DNA from: Amaranthus tricolor
Lineage: Eukaryota > Streptophyta > Magnoliopsida > Caryophyllales > Amaranthaceae
Length of the DNA: 64,000 nt
Assembly: GCF_026212465.1 (NCBI RefSeq)
Contig: NC_080059.1
Span: forward strand, 24,939,292 to 25,003,291
Direction of reading: 5' to 3'
Shown here: positions 1 to 13,886 of the stretch, piece after piece
Layout of the letters: each line of letters opens with the position of its first letter
Position numbering within the stretch: the first letter of the stretch is position 1
The notes under the pieces: generated by a model
Databases searched by the model: none
The model's input: only the letters and a program-made list of their open reading frames with translations
Told to the model about the DNA's origin: nothing
Translations under genes and position numbers: made by a program

Positions 1-19
1 TCGTTCATTCTTTATTGAT

Positions 20-1131
20 CCTTGTTCATTCTTCATCGTTCATTCGTCATTGACCATTAATCCTTGTTCATTCTTTATCGTTCATTCTTCATTGATCATT
101 GATCCTTGTTCATTCTTCATCGTTCATTCTTCATTGAGCATTGATCCTTGTTCATTCTTCATCGTTCATTCTTCATTGATCATTGTTCCTTGTTCATTCT
201 TCATCGTTCATTCTTCATTGAGAATTGATCCTTGTTCATTCTTCATCGTTCATTCTACATTGAGAATTGATCCTTGTTCATTCTTCATCGTTCATTCGTC
301 ATTGATCATTGATCCTTGTTCATTCTTCATCGTTCATTCGTCATTGATCATTGATCCTTGTTCATTCTTCATCGTTCATTCGTCATTGATCATTGATCCT
401 TGTTCATTCTTCATCGTTCATTCGTCATTGATCATTGATCCTTGTTCATTCTTCATCGTTCATTTGTCATTGACCATTAATCCTTGTTCATTCTTCATCG
501 TTCATTCTTCATTGATCCTTGTTCATTCTTCATCTTTCATTCGTCATTGACCATTAATCCTTGTTCATTCTTCATCGTTCATTCTTCATTGATCATTGAT
601 CCTTGTTCATTCTTCATCGTTCATTCGTCATTGACCATTAATCCTTTTTCATTCTTTATCGTTCATTCTTCATTGATCATTGATCCTTGTTCATTCTTCA
701 TCGTTCATTCTTCATTGAGCATTGATCCTTGTTCATTCTTCATCGTTCATTCTTCATTGATCATTGTTCCTTGTTCATTCTTCATCGTTCATTCTTCATT
801 GAGAATTGATCCTTGTTCATTCTTCATCGTTCATTCTTCATTGAGAATTGATCCTTGTTCATTCTTCATCGTTCATTCGTCATTGATCATTGATCCTTGT
901 TCATTCTTCATCGTTCATTCGTCATTGATCATTGATCCTTGTTCATTCTTCATCGTTCATTCGTCATTGATCATTGATCCTTGTTCATTCTTCATCGTTC
1001 ATTCGTCATTGATCATTGATCCTTGTTCATTCTTCATCGTTCATTTGTCATTGACCATTAATCCTTGTTCATTCTTCATCGTTCATTCTTCATTGATCCT
1101 TGTTCATTCTTCATCGTTCATTCGTCATTGA
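20..1131 (+). repeat. 581-bp tandem duplication
   Basis: About 50-550 and 631-1131 carry the same order of unit types and the same 35-bp unit near the end, at an offset of 581 bp (13 units of 42 plus one of 35). A shared rare variant, CATTCTT followed by TATCGTT, occurs near 70 and again 581 bp later. The first copy has a CTACATT variant near 254 that the second lacks. The outer limits are approximate because flanking units are themselves similar. Confidence 0.8.
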
Positions 1132-1830
1132 CCATTAATCCTTGTTCATTCTTCATCGTTCATTCTTCATTGATCATTGATCCTTGTTCATTCTTCATCG
1201 TTCATTCTTCTTTGATCATTGATCCTTGTTCATTCTTCATTGATCATTGATCCTTGTTCATTCTTCATCGTTCATTCGTCATTGATCATTGATCCTTGTG
1301 CATTCTTCATCGTTCATTCGTCATTGACTATTACTCCTTGTTCATTCTTCTTCGTTCATTCTTCATTGATCGTTGATCATTGTTCATTCTTCATCGTTCA
1401 TTCTTCTTTGATCATTGATCCTTGTTCATTCTTCATTGATCATTGATCCTTGTTCATTCTTCATCGTTCATTCGTCATTGATCATTGATCCTTGTTCATT
1501 CTTCATCGTTCATTCGTCATTGATCATTGATCCTTGTTTATTCTTCATCGTTCATTCGTCATTGACCATTAATCCTTGTTCATTTTTCATCGTTCATTCT
1601 TCATTGATCATTGATCCTTGTTCATTCTTCATCGTTCATTCGTCATTGACCATTAATCCTTGTTCATTCTTCATCGTTCATTCTTCATTGATCATTGATC
1701 CTTGTTCATTCTTCATCGTTCATTCTTCATTGAGCATTGATACTTGTTCATTCTTCATCGTTCATTCGTCATTGACCATTAATCCTTGTTCATTCTTCAT
1801 CGATCATTCTTCATTGATCATTGTCCCTTG
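850..1830 (+). repeat. Copy A of a 3,899-bp offset pair
   Basis: This stretch matches 4,749-5,729 at an offset of 3,899 bp. Diagnostic changes shared by both are CCTTGTG for h3 (changed base at 1,300 and 5,199) and an h2 of CGTTGAT just before 1,380 and 5,279. The offset is 92 units of 42 bp plus one of 35 bp in length. Edges are approximate. Confidence 0.75.
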
Positions 1831-1859
1831 TTCATTCTTCATCGTTCATTCTTCATTGA

Positions 1860-2600
1860 CCATTACTCCTTGTTCATTCTTCATCGTTCATTCTTCTTTG
1901 ATCATTGATCCTTGTTCATTCTTCATCGTTCATTCGTCATTGACCATTAATCCTTGTTCATTCTTCATCCTTCATCGTTCATTCTTCATTGATCATTGAA
2001 CCTTGTTCATTCTTCATCGTTCATTCTTCTTTGATCATTGATCCTTGTTCATTCTTCATTGATCATTGATCCTTGTTCATTCTTCATCGTTCATTCGTCA
2101 TTGATCATTGATCCTTGTTCATTCTTCATCGTTCATTCGTCATTGATCATTGATCCTTGTTCATTCTTCATCGTTCATTCGTCATTGACCATTAATCCTT
2201 GTTCATTCTTCATCGTTCATTCTTCATTGATCATTGATCCTTGTTCATTCTTCATCGTTCATTCGTCATTGACCATTAATCCTTGTTCATTCTTCTTCGT
2301 TCATTCTACATTGATCATTGATCCTTGTTCATTCTTCATCGTTCATTCTTTTTTGATCATTGATCCTTGTTCATTCTTCATTGATCATTGATCCTTGTTC
2401 ATTCTTCATCGTTCATTCGTCATTGATCATTGATCCTTGTTCATTCTTCATCGTTCATTCGTCATTGATCATTGATCCTTGTTCATTCTTCATCGTTCAT
2501 TCGTCATTGACCATTAATCCTTGTTCATTCTTCATCGTTCATTCTTCATTGATCATTGATCCTTGTTCATTCTTCATCGTTCATTCTTCATTGAGCATTG
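1860..2600 (+). repeat. Copy A of a 4,095-bp offset pair
   Basis: Matches 5,955-6,695. Both contain the 49-bp unit (extra heptamer at 1,966 and 6,061, exactly 4,095 bp apart), an h2 of CATTGAA soon after it, a CTACATT unit, and a unit whose h6-h1 junction has a run of six T (near 2,349 and 6,444). Edges are approximate. Confidence 0.75.
1966..1972 (+). repeat. Extra heptamer making a 49-bp unit (1 of 3)
   Basis: An additional CATCCTT lies between h4 and h5, giving 49 instead of 42 bp. The extra piece is one heptamer, so phase is kept. It looks like a local duplication of h5 with one changed base. Confidence 0.9.
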
Positions 2601-2847
2601 ATGCTTGTTCATTCTTCATCATTCATTCTTCATTTATCATTGTTCCTTGTTCATTCTTCATCGTTCATTCTTCATTGAGAATTGATCCTTGTTCATTCTT
2701 CATCGTTCATTCTTCATTGAGAATTGATCCTTGTTCATTCTTCATCGTTCATTCTTCATTGATCATTGATCCTTGTTCATTCTTCATCGTTCATTCTTCA
2801 TTGATCAGTGATCCTTGTTCATTCTTCATCGTTCATTCTTCTTTGAT

Positions 2848-3777
2848 CATTGATCCTTGTTCATTCTTCATTGATCATTGATCCTTGTTCATTCTTCATC
2901 GTTCATTCGTCATTGATCATTGATCCTTGTTCATTCTTCATCGTTCATTCGTCATTGATCATTGATCCTTGTTCATTCTTCATCGTTCATTCGTCATTGA
3001 TCATTGATCCTTGTTCATTCTTCATCGTTCATTTGTCATTGACCATTAATCCTTGTTCATTCTTCATCGTTCATTCTTCATTGATCCTTGTTCATTCTTC
3101 ATCGTTCATTCGTCATTGACCATTAATCCTTGTTCATTCTTCATCGTTCATTCTTCATTGATCATTGATCCTTGTTCATTCTTCATCGTTCATTCGTCAT
3201 TGATCATTGTTCCTTGTTCATTCTTCATCGTTCATTCTTCATTGAGAATTGATCCTTGTTCATTCTTCATCGTTCATTCTTCATTGAGAATTGATCCTTG
3301 TTCATTCTTCATCGTTCATTCTTCATTGATCATTGATCCTTGTTCATTCTTCATCGTTCATTCTTCATTGATCATTGATCCTTGTTCATTCTTCATCGTT
3401 CATTCTTCTTTGATCATTGATCCTTGTTCATTCTTCATTAATCATTGATCCTTGTTCATTCTTCATCGTTCATTCGTCATTGATCATTGATCCTTGTTCA
3501 TTCTTCATCGTTCATTCGTCATTGATCATTGATCCTTGTTCATTCTTCATCGTTCATTCGTCATTGATCATTGATCCTTGTTCATTCTTCATCGTTCATT
3601 TGTCATTGACCATTAATCCTTGTTCATTCTTCATCGTTCATTCTTCATTGATCCTTGTTCATTCTTCATCGTTCATTCGTCATTGACCATTAATCCTTGT
3701 TCATTCTTCATCGTTCATTCTTCATTGATCATTGATCCTTGTTCATTCTTCATCGTTCATTCTTCTTTGATCATTGA
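2848..3777 (+). repeat. 567-bp tandem duplication
   Basis: Copies begin at 2,848 and 3,415. Each has a run of canonical units, a unit with h6 CATTTGT, then a 35-bp unit. The offset of 567 bp equals 12 units of 42 plus one 28 and one 35. The variant CATTAAT after a 28-bp unit near 3,436 recurs near 3,793. Confidence 0.7.
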
Positions 3778-4688
3778 TCCTTGTTCATTCTTCATTAATC
3801 ATTGATCCTTGTTCATTCTTCATCGTTCATTCTTCTTTGATCATTGATCCTTGTTCATTCTTCATTGATCATTGATCCTTGTTCATTCTTCATCGTTCAT
3901 TCGTCATTGATCATTGATCCTTGTTCATTCTTCATCGTTCATTCGTCATTGACTATTACTCCTTGTTCATTCTTCTTCGTTCATTCTTCATTGATCATTG
4001 ATCCTTGTTTATTCTTCATCGTTCATTCGTCATTGACCATTAATCCTTTTTCATTTTTCATCGTTCATTCTTCATTGATCATTGATCCTAGTTCATTCTT
4101 CATCGTTCATTCGTCATTGACCATTAATCCTTGTTCATTCTTCATCGTTCATTCTTCATTGATCATTGATCCTTGTTCATTCTTCATCGTTCATTCTTCA
4201 TTGATCATTGATCCTTGTTCATTCTTCATCGTTCATTCGTCATTGATCATTGATCCTTGTTTATTCTTCATCGTTCATTCGTCATTGACCATTAATCCTT
4301 GTTCATTTTTCATCGTTCATTCTTCATTGATCATTGATCCTTGTTCATTCTTCATCGTTCATTCGTCATTGACCATTAATCCTTGTTCATTCTTCATCGT
4401 TCATTCTTCATTGATCATTGATCCTTGTTCATTCTTCATCGTTCATTCTTCATTGAGCATTGATACTTGTTCATTCTTCATCGTTCATTCGTCATTGACC
4501 ATTAATCCTTGTTCATTCTTCATCGATCATTCTTCATTGATCATTGTTCCTTGTTCATTCTTCATCGTTCATTCTTCATTGACCATTACTCCTTGTTCAT
4601 TCTTCATCGTTCATTCTTCTTTGATCATTGATCCTTGTTCATTCTTCATCGTTCATTCGTCATTGACCATTAATCCTTGTTCATTCTT

Positions 4689-4695
4689 CATCCTT
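4689..4695 (+). repeat. Extra heptamer making a 49-bp unit (2 of 3)
   Basis: Same CATCCTT insertion as at 1,966, and again followed by an h2 of CATTGAA. Identical insertion and neighbours argue for one event that was copied. Confidence 0.9.
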
Positions 4696-4748
4696 CATCG
4701 TTCATTCTTCATTGATCATTGAACCTTGTTCATTCTTCATCGTTCATT

Positions 4749-5729
4749 CTTCTTTGATCATTGATCCTTGTTCATTCTTCATTGATCATTGATCCTTGTT
4801 CATTCTTCATCGTTCATTCGTCATTGATCATTGATCCTTGTTCATTCTTCATCGTTCATTCGTCATTGATCATTGATCCTTGTTCATTCTTCATCGTTCA
4901 TTCGTCATTGATCATTGATCCTTGTTCATTCTTCATCGTTCATTTGTCATTGACCATTAATCCTTGTTCAATCTTCATCGTTCATTCTTCATTGATCCTT
5001 GTTCATTCTTCATCGTTCATTCGTCATTGACCATTAATCCTTGTTCATTCTTCATCGTTCATTCTTCATTGATCATTGATCCTTGTTCATTCTTCATCGT
5101 TCATTCTTCTTTGATCATTGATCCTTGTTCATTCTTCATTGATCATTGATCCTTGTTCTTTCTTCATCGTTCATTCGTCATTGATCATTGATCCTTGTGC
5201 ATTCTTCATCGTTCATTCGTCATTGACTATTACTCCTTGTTCATTCTTCTTCGTTCATTCTTCATTGATCGTTGATCCTTGTTCATTCTTCATCGTTCAT
5301 TCTTCTTTGATCATTGATCCTTGTTCATTCTTCATTGATCATTGATCCTTGTTCATTCTTCATCGTTCATTCGTCATTGATCATTGATCCTTGTTCATTC
5401 TTCATCGTTCATTCGTCATTGATCATTGATCCTTGTTTATTCTTCATCGTTCATTCGTCATTGACCATTAATCCTTGTTCATTTTTCATCGTTCATTCTT
5501 CATTGATCATTGATCCTTGTTCATTCTTCATCGTTCATTCGTCATTGACCATTAATCCTTGTTCATTCTTCATCGTTCATTCTTCATTGATCATTGATCC
5601 TTGTTCATTCTTCATCGTTCATTCTTCATTGAGCATTGATACTTGTTCATTCTTCATCGTTCATTCGTCATTGACCATTAATCCTTGTTCATTCTTCATC
5701 GATCATTCTTCATTGATCATTGTTCCTTG
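4749..5729 (+). repeat. Copy B of a 3,899-bp offset pair
   Basis: Partner of 850-1,830. It ends where a 28-bp unit near 5,728 joins a different type order, with h1-h2 of CATTGAC-CATTACT. Private differences are an h4 of AATCTTC type near 4,970 and a CTTTCTT near 5,158, so the copies have begun to diverge. Confidence 0.7.
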
Positions 5730-5954
5730 TTCATTCTTCATTGACCATTACTCCTTGTTCATTCTTCATCTTTCATTCTTCATTGATCATTGATCCTTGT
5801 TCATTCTTCATCGTTCATTCGTCATTGATCATTGATCCTTATTCATTCTTCATCGTTCATTCTTCATTTATCATTGATCCTTGTTCTTTCTTCATTGTTC
5901 ATTCTTCATTGATCATTGATCCTTGTTCATTCTTCATCGTTCATTCGTCATTGA

Positions 5955-6695
5955 CCATTAATCCTTGTTCATTCTTCATCGTTCATTCTTCTTTGATCAT
6001 TGATCCTTGTTCATTGTTCATCGTTCATTCGTCATTGACCATTAATCCTTGTTCATTCTTCATCCTTCATCGTTCATTCTTCATTGATCATTGAACCTTG
6101 TTCATTCTTCATCGTTCATTCTTCTTTGATCATTGATCCTTGTTCATTCTTCATTGATCATTGATCCTTGTTCATTCTTCATCGTTCATTCGTCATTGAT
6201 CATTGATCCTTGTTCATTCTTCATCGTTCATTCGTCATTGATCATTGATCCTTGTTCATTCTTCATCGTTCATTCGTCATTGACCATTAATCCTTGTTCA
6301 TTCTTCATCGTTCATTCTTCATTGATCATTGATCCTTGTTCATTCTTCATCGTTCATTCTTCATTGACCATTAATCCTTGTTCATTCTTCTTCGTTCATT
6401 CTACATTGATCATTGATCCTTGTTCATTCTTCATCGTTCATTCTTTTTTGATCATTGATCCTTGTTCATTCTTCATTGATCATTGATCCTTGTTCATTCT
6501 TCATCGTTCATTCGTCATTGATCATTGATCCTTGTTCATTCTTCATCGTTCATTCGTCATTGATCATTGATCCTTGTTCATTCTTCATCGTTCATTCGTC
6601 ATTGACCATTAATCCTTGTTCATTCTTCATCGTTCATTCTTCATTGATCATTGATCCTTGTTCATTCTTCATCGTTCATTCTTCATTGAGCATTG
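5955..6695 (+). repeat. Copy B of a 4,095-bp offset pair
   Basis: Partner of 1,860-2,600, with the same 49-bp unit and T-run unit. A private change is CATTGTT for h4 near 6,012. The T-run unit is found again near 8,676 and 25,735, so this local pattern was carried into the large duplicated segment. Confidence 0.7.
6061..6067 (+). repeat. Extra heptamer making a 49-bp unit (3 of 3)
   Basis: Same CATCCTT insertion, exactly 4,095 bp after the first. No 49-bp unit was seen to the right of this point in the window. Confidence 0.9.
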
Positions 6696-6759
6696 ATCCT
6701 TGTTCATTCTTCATCGTTCATTCTTCATTGATCATTGTTCCTTGTTCATTCTTCATTGA

Positions 6760-7820
6760 GAATTGATCCTTGTTCATTCTTCATCGTTCATTCTTCATTG
6801 AGAATTGATCCTTGTTCATTCTTCATCGTTCATTCTTCATTGATCATTGATCCTTGTTCATTCTTCATCGTTCATTCTTCATTGATCATTGATCCTTGTT
6901 CATTCTTCATCGTTCATTCTTCTTTGATCATTGATCCTTGTTCATTCTTCATTGATCATTGATCCTTGTTCATTCTTCATCGTTCATTCGTCATTGATCA
7001 TTGATCCTTGTTCATTCTTCATCGTTCATTCGTCATTGATCATTGATCCTTGTTCATTCTTCATCGTTCATTCGTCATTGATCATTGATCCTTGTTCATT
7101 CTTCATCGTTCATTTGTCATTGACCATTAATCCTTGTTCATTCTTCATCGTTCATTCTTCATTGATCCTTGTTCATTCTTCATCGTTCATTCGTCATTGA
7201 CCATTAATCCTTGTTCATTCTTCATCGTTCATTCTTCATTGATCATTGATCCTTGTTCATTCTTCATCGTTCATTCTTCATTGAGCATTGATCCTTGTTC
7301 ATTCTTCATCGTTCATTCTTCATTGATCATTGTTCCTTGTTCATTCTTCATCGTTCATTCTTCATTGAGAATTGATCCTTGTTCATTCTTCATCGTTCAT
7401 TCTTCATTGAGAATTGATCCTTGTTCATTCTTCATCGTTCATTCTTCATTGATCATTGATCCTTGTTCATTCTTCATCGTTCATTCTTCATTGATCATTG
7501 ATCCTTGTTCATTCTTCATCGTTCATTCTTCTTTGATCATTGATCCTTGTTCATTCTTCATTGATCATTGATCCTTGTTCATTCTTCATCGTTCATTCGT
7601 CATTGATCATTGATCCTTGTTCATTCTTCATCGTTCATTCGTCATTGATCATTGATCCTTGTTCATTCTTCATCGTTCATTCGTCATTGATCATTGATCC
7701 TTGTTCATTCTTCATCGTTCATTTGTCATTGACCATTAATCCTTGTTCATTCTTCATCGTTCATTCTTCATTGATCCTTGTTCATTCTTCATCGTTCATT
7801 CGTCATTGACCATTAATCCT
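6760..7820 (+). repeat. 609-bp tandem duplication
   Basis: About 6,760-7,210 and 7,370-7,820 share type order: two units with h1-h2 CATTGAG-AATTGAT, canonical units, a 28-bp unit, four canonical units, the CATTTGT unit and a 35-bp unit. The offset of 609 bp is 13 units of 42 plus one 28 and one 35. A 28-bp unit in place of a 42-bp unit near 6,750 is private to the first copy. Confidence 0.7.
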
Positions 7821-10316
7821 TGTTCAGTCTTCATCGTTCATTCTTCTTTGATCATTGATCCTTGTTCATTCTTCATTGATCATTGATCCTTGTTCATTCT
7901 TCATCGTTCATTCGTCATTGATCATTGATCCTTGTTCATTCTTCATCGTTCATTCGTCATTGACTATTACTCCTTGTTCATTCTTCTTCGTTCATTCTTC
8001 ATTGATCATTGATCCTTGTTCATTCTTCATCGTTCATTCTTCTTTGATCATTGATCCTTGTTCATTCTTCATTGATCATTGATCCTTGTTCATTCTTCAT
8101 CGTTCATTCGTCATTGATCATTGATCCTTGTTCATTCTTCATCGTTCATTCGTCATTGATCATTGATCCTTGTTCATTCTTCATCGTTCATTTGTCATTG
8201 ACCATTAATCCTTGTTCATTCTTCATCGTTCATTCTTCATTGATCCTTGTTCATTCTTCATCGTTCATTCGTCATTGACCATTAATCCTTGTTCATTCTT
8301 CATCGTTCATTCTTCATTGATCATTGATCCTTGTTCATTCTTCATCGTTCATTCTTCTTTGATCATTGATCCTTGTTCATTCTTCATTGATCATTGATCC
8401 TTGTTCATTCTTCATCGTTCATTCGTCATTGATCATTGATCCTTGTTCATTCTTCATCGTTCATTCGTCATTGACTATTACTCCTTGTTCATTCTTCTTC
8501 GTTCATTCTTCATTGATCATTGATCCTTGTTCATTCTTCATCGTTCATTCTTCATTGATCATTGATCCTTGTTCATTCTTCATCGTTCATTCGTCATTGA
8601 CCATTAATCCTTGTTCATTCTTCTTCGTTCATTCTACATTGATCATTGATCCTTGTTCATTCTTCATCGTTCATTCTTTTTTGATCATTGATCCTTGTTC
8701 ATTCTTCATTGATCATTGATCCTTGTTCATTCTTCATCGTTCATTCGTCATTGATCATTGATCCTTGTTCATTCTTCATCGTTCATTCGTCATTGATCAT
8801 TGATCCTTGTTCATTCTTCATCGTTCATTCGTCATTGACCATTAATCCTTGTTCATTCTTCATCGTTCATTCTTCATTGATCATTGATCCTTGTTCATTC
8901 TTCATCGTTCATTCTTCATTGAGCATTGATCCTTGTTCATTCTTCATCGTTCATTCTTCATTGATCATTGTTCCTTGTTCATTCTTCATCGTTCATTCTT
9001 CATTGAGAATTGATCCTTGTTCATTCTTCATCGTTCATTCTTCATTGAGAATTGATCCTTGTTCATTCTTCATCGTTCATTCTTCATTGATCATTGATCC
9101 TTGTTCATTCTTCATCGTTCATTCTTCATTGATCATTGATCCTTGTTCATTCTTCATCGTTCATTCTTCTTTGATCATTGATCCTTGTTCATTCTTCATT
9201 GATCATTGATCCTTGTTCATTCTTCATCGTTCATTCGTCATTGATCATTGATCCTTGTTCATTCTTCATCGTTCATTCGTCATTGATCATTGATCCTTGT
9301 TCATTCTTCATCGTTCATTCGTCATTGATCATTGATCCTTGTTCATTCTTCATCGTTCATTTGTCATTGACCATTAATCCTTGTTCATTCTTCATCGTTC
9401 ATTCTTCATTGATCCTTGTTCATTCTTCATCGTTCATTCGTCATTGACCATTAATCCTTGTTCATTCTTCATCGTTCATTCTTCATTGATCATTGATCCT
9501 TGTTCATTCTTCATCGTTCATTCTTCTTTGATCATTGATCCTTGTTCATTCTTCATTGATCATTGATCCTTGTTCATTCTTCATCGTTCATTCGTCATTG
9601 ATCATTGATCCTTGTTCATTCTTCATCGTTCATTCGTCATTGACTATTACTCCTTGTTCATTCTTCTTCGTTCATTCTTCATTGATCATTGATCCTTGTT
9701 CATTCTTCATCGTTCATTCTTCTTTGATCATTGATCCTTGTTCATTCTTCATTGATCATTGATCCTTGTTCATTCTTCATCGTTCATTCGTCATTGATCA
9801 TTGATCCTTGTTCATTCTTCATCGTTCATTCGTCATTGATCATTGATCCTTGTTCATTCTTCATCGTTCATTTGTCATTGACCATTAATCCTTGTTCATT
9901 CTTCATCGTTCATTCTTCATTGATCCTTGTTCATTCTTCATCGTTCATTTGTCATTGACCATTAATCCTTGTTCATTCTTCATCGTTCATTCTTCATTGA
10001 TCCTTGTTCATTCTTCATCGTTCATTCGTCATTGACCATTAATCCTTGTTCATTCTTCATCGTTCATTCTTCATTGATCATTGATCCTTGTTCATTCTTC
10101 ATCGTTCATTCTTCTTTGATCATTGATCCTTGTTCATTCTTCATTGATCATTGATCCTTGTTCATTCTTCATCGTTCATTCGTCATTGATCATTGATCCT
10201 TGTTCATTCTTCATCGGTCATTCGTCATTGACTATTACTCCTTGTTCATTCTTCTTCGTTCATTCTTCATTGATCATTGATCCTTGTTCATTCTTCATCG
10301 TTCATTCTTCTTTGAT

Positions 10317-10960
10317 CATTGATCCTTGTTCATTCTTCATTGATCATTGATCCTTGTTCATTCTTCATCGTTCATTCGTCATTGATCATTGATCCTTGTT
10401 CATTCTTCATCGTTCATTCGTCATTGATCATTGATCCTTGTTTATTCTTCATCGTTCATTCGTCATTGACCATTAATCCTTGTTCATTCTTCATCGTTCA
10501 TTCTTCATTGATCATTGATCCTTGTTCATTCTTCATCGTTCATTCGTCATTGACCATTAATCCTTGTTCATTCTTCATCGTTCATTCTTCATTGATCATT
10601 GATCCTTGTTCATTCTTCATCGTTCATTCTTCTTTGATCATTGATCCTTGTTCATTCTTCATTGATCATTGATCCTTGTTCATTCTTCATCGTTCATTCG
10701 TCATTGATCATTGATCCTTGTTCATTCTTCATCGTTCATTCGTCATTGATCATTGATCCTTGTTTATTCTTCATCGTTCATTCGTCATTGACCATTAATC
10801 CTTGTTCATTCTTCATCGTTCATTCTTCATTGATCATTGATCCTTGTTCATTCTTCATCGTTCATTCGTCATTGACCATTAATCCTTGTTCATTCTTCAT
10901 CGTTCATTCTTCATTGATCATTGATCCTTGTTCATTCTTCATCGTTCATTCTTCTTTGAT
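10317..10960 (+). repeat. 322-bp block in two tandem copies
   Basis: Blocks at 10,317-10,638 and 10,639-10,960 have identical type order: seven 42-bp units plus one 28-bp unit, including one with h4 TATTCTT. The same pair is present in copy 2 of the large segment at 27,334 and 27,656, so the pair pre-dates that duplication. Confidence 0.8.
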
Positions 10961-12514
10961 CATTGATCCTTGTTCATTCTTCATTGATCATTGATCCTTG
11001 TTCATTCTTCATCGTTCATTCGTCATTGATCATTGATCCTTGTTCATTCTTCATCGTTCATTCGTCATTGACTATTACTCCTTGTTCATTCTTCTTCGTT
11101 CATTCTTCATTGATCATTGATCCTTGTTCATTCTTCATCGTTCATTCTTCTTTGATCATTGATCCTTGTTCATTCTTCATTGATCATTGATCCTTGTTCA
11201 TTCTTCATCGTTCATTCGTCATTGATCATTGATCCTTGTTCATTCTTCATCGTTCATTCGTCATTGATCATTGATCCTTGTTTATTCTTCATCGTTCATT
11301 CGTCATTGACCATTAATCCTTGTTCATTCTTCATCGTTCATTCTTCATTGAGAATTGATCCTTGTTCATTCTTCATCGTTCATTCGTCATTGACCATTAA
11401 TCCTTGTTCATTCTTCATCGTTCATTCTTCATTGATCATTGATCCTTGTTCATTCTTCATCGTTCATTCTTCATTGAGCATTGATACTTGTTCATTCTTC
11501 ATCGTTCATTCGTCATTGACCATTAATCCTTGTTCATTCTTCATCGATCATTCTTCATTGATCATTGTTCCTTGTTCATTCTTCATCGTTCATTCTTCAT
11601 TGATCATTGATCCTTGTTCATTCTTCATCGTTCATTCTTCATTGATCATTGATCCTTGTTCATTCTTCATCGTTCATTCGTCATTGATCATTGATCCTTG
11701 TTCATTCTTCATCGTTCATTCGTCATTGACCATTAATCCTTGTTCATTCTTCATCTTTCATTCTTCATTGATCATTGATCCTTGTTCATTCTTCATCGTT
11801 CATTCGTCATTGATCATTGATCCTTATTCATTCTTCATCGTTCATTCTTCTTTTATCATTGATCCTTGTTCATTCTTCATCGTTCATTCTTCATTGATCA
11901 TTGATCCTTGTTCATTCTTCATCGTTCATTCGTCATTGACCATTAATCCTTGTTCATTCTTCATCGTTCATTCTTCATTGATCATTGATCCTTGTTCATT
12001 CTTCATCGTTCATTCGTCATTGACCATTAATCCTTGTTCATTCTTCATCGTTCATTCTTCATTGATCATTGAACCTCGTTCATTCTTCATCGTTCATTCT
12101 TCTTTGATCATTGATCCTTGTTCATTCTTCATTGATCATTGATCCTTGTTCATTCTTCATCGTTCATTCGTCATTGATCATTGATCCTTGTTCATTCTTC
12201 ATCGTTCATTCGCCATTGATCATTGATCCTTGTTCATTCTTCATCGTTCATTCGTCATTGACCATTAATCCTTGTTCATTCTTCATCGTTCATTCTTCAT
12301 TGATCAGTGATCCTTGTTCATTCTTCATCGTTCATTCGTCATTGATCATTGATCCTTGTTCATTCTTCATTGTTCATTCGTCATTGATCATTGATCCTTG
12401 TTCATTCTTCATCGTTCATTCGTCATTGACCATTAATCCTTGTTCATTCTTCATCGTTCATTCTTCATTGATCATTGAACCTTGTTCATTCTTCATCGTT
12501 CATTCTTCTTTGAT

Positions 12515-13886
12515 CATTGATCCTTGTTCATTCTTCATTGATCATTGATCCTTGTTCATTCTTCATCGTTCATTCGTCATTGATCATTGATCCTTGTTCA
12601 TTCTTCATCGTTCATTCGTCATTGATCATTGATCCTTGTTCATTCTTCATCGTTCATTCGTCATTGACCATTAATCCTTGTTCATTCTTCATCGTTCATT
12701 CTTCATTGATCAGTGATCCTTGTTCATTCTTCATCGTTCATTCGTCATTGATCATTGATCCTTGTTCATTCTTCATTGTTCATTCGTCATTGATCATTGA
12801 TCCTTGTTCATTCTTCATCGTTCATTCGTCATTGATCATTGATCCTTGTTCATTCTTCATCGTTCATTTGTCATTGACCATTAATCCTTGTTCATTCTTC
12901 ATCGTTCATTCTTCATTGATCCTTGTTCATTCTTCATCGTTCATTCGTCATTGACCATTAATCCTTGTTCATTCTTCATCGTTCATTCTTCATTGATCAT
13001 TGATCCTTGTGCATTCTTCATCGTTCATTCTTCTTTGATCATTGATCCTTGTTCATTCTTCATTGATCATTGATCCTTGTTCATTCTTCATCGTTCATTC
13101 GTCATTGATCATTGATCCTTGTTCATTCTTCATCGTTCATTCGTCATTCACTATTACTCCTTGTTCATTCTTCTTCGTTCATTCTTCATTGATCATTGAT
13201 CCTTGTTCATTCTTCATCGTTCATTCTTCTTTGATCATTGATCCTTGTTCATTCTTCATTGATCATTGATCCTTGTTCATTCTTCATCGTTCATTCGTCA
13301 TTGATCATTGATCCTTGTTCATTCTTCATCGTTCATTCGTCATTGATCATTGATCCTTATTCATTCTTCATCGTTCATTTGTCATTGACCATTAATCCTT
13401 GTTCATTCTTCATCGTTTATTCGTCATTGATCATTGATCCTTATTCATTTTTCATCGTTCATTCTTCATTTATCATTGATCCTTGTTCATTCTTCATCGT
13501 TCATTCTTCATTGATCATTGATCCTTGTTCATTCTTCATCATTCATTCGTCATTGACCATTAATCCTTGTTTATTTTTCATCGTTCATTCTTCATTGATC
13601 ATTGATCCTTGTTCATTCTTCATCGTTCATTCGTCATTGACCATTAATCCTTGTTCATTCTTCATCGTTCATTCTTCATTGATCATTGATCCTTGTTCAT
13701 TCTTCATCGTTCATTCTTCATTGAGCATTGATACTTGTTCATTCTTCATCGTTCATTCGTCATTGACCATTAATCCTTGTTCATTCTTCATCGTTCATTC
13801 TTCATTTATCATTGATCCTTGTTCTTTCTTCATCGTTCATTCTTCATTGATCATTGATCCTTGTTCATTCTTCATCGTTCATTCGC
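12515..13886 (+). repeat. 1.37-kb block, copy 1 of 3
   Basis: This block recurs at 23,050-24,421 (offset 10,535) and 31,128-32,499 (offset 18,613). Shared rare features are an h2 of CAGTGAT, an h5 of CATTGTT, an h3 of CCTTGTG, and h1-h2 of CATTCAC-TATTACT. The 31,128 copy is explained by the large segment duplication; the 23,050 copy needs a separate event. Confidence 0.85.

Larger units (their letters stand above)
1..7362 (+). repeat. Left section of the array, most varied part
   Basis: This section uses the same unit types as the rest but in a less regular order than the 2.6-kb HOR. It holds the only three 49-bp units in the window and many private variants, for example CCTTTTT for h3 near 644 and 4,047 and CCTTGTG for h3 near 1,294. 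Internal copies are offset by 567, 581, 3,899 and 4,095 bp. The right boundary is placed where the long copy shared with 24,422 onward begins. I infer an older or less recently homogenised zone. No gene lies in it. Confidence 0.8.
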
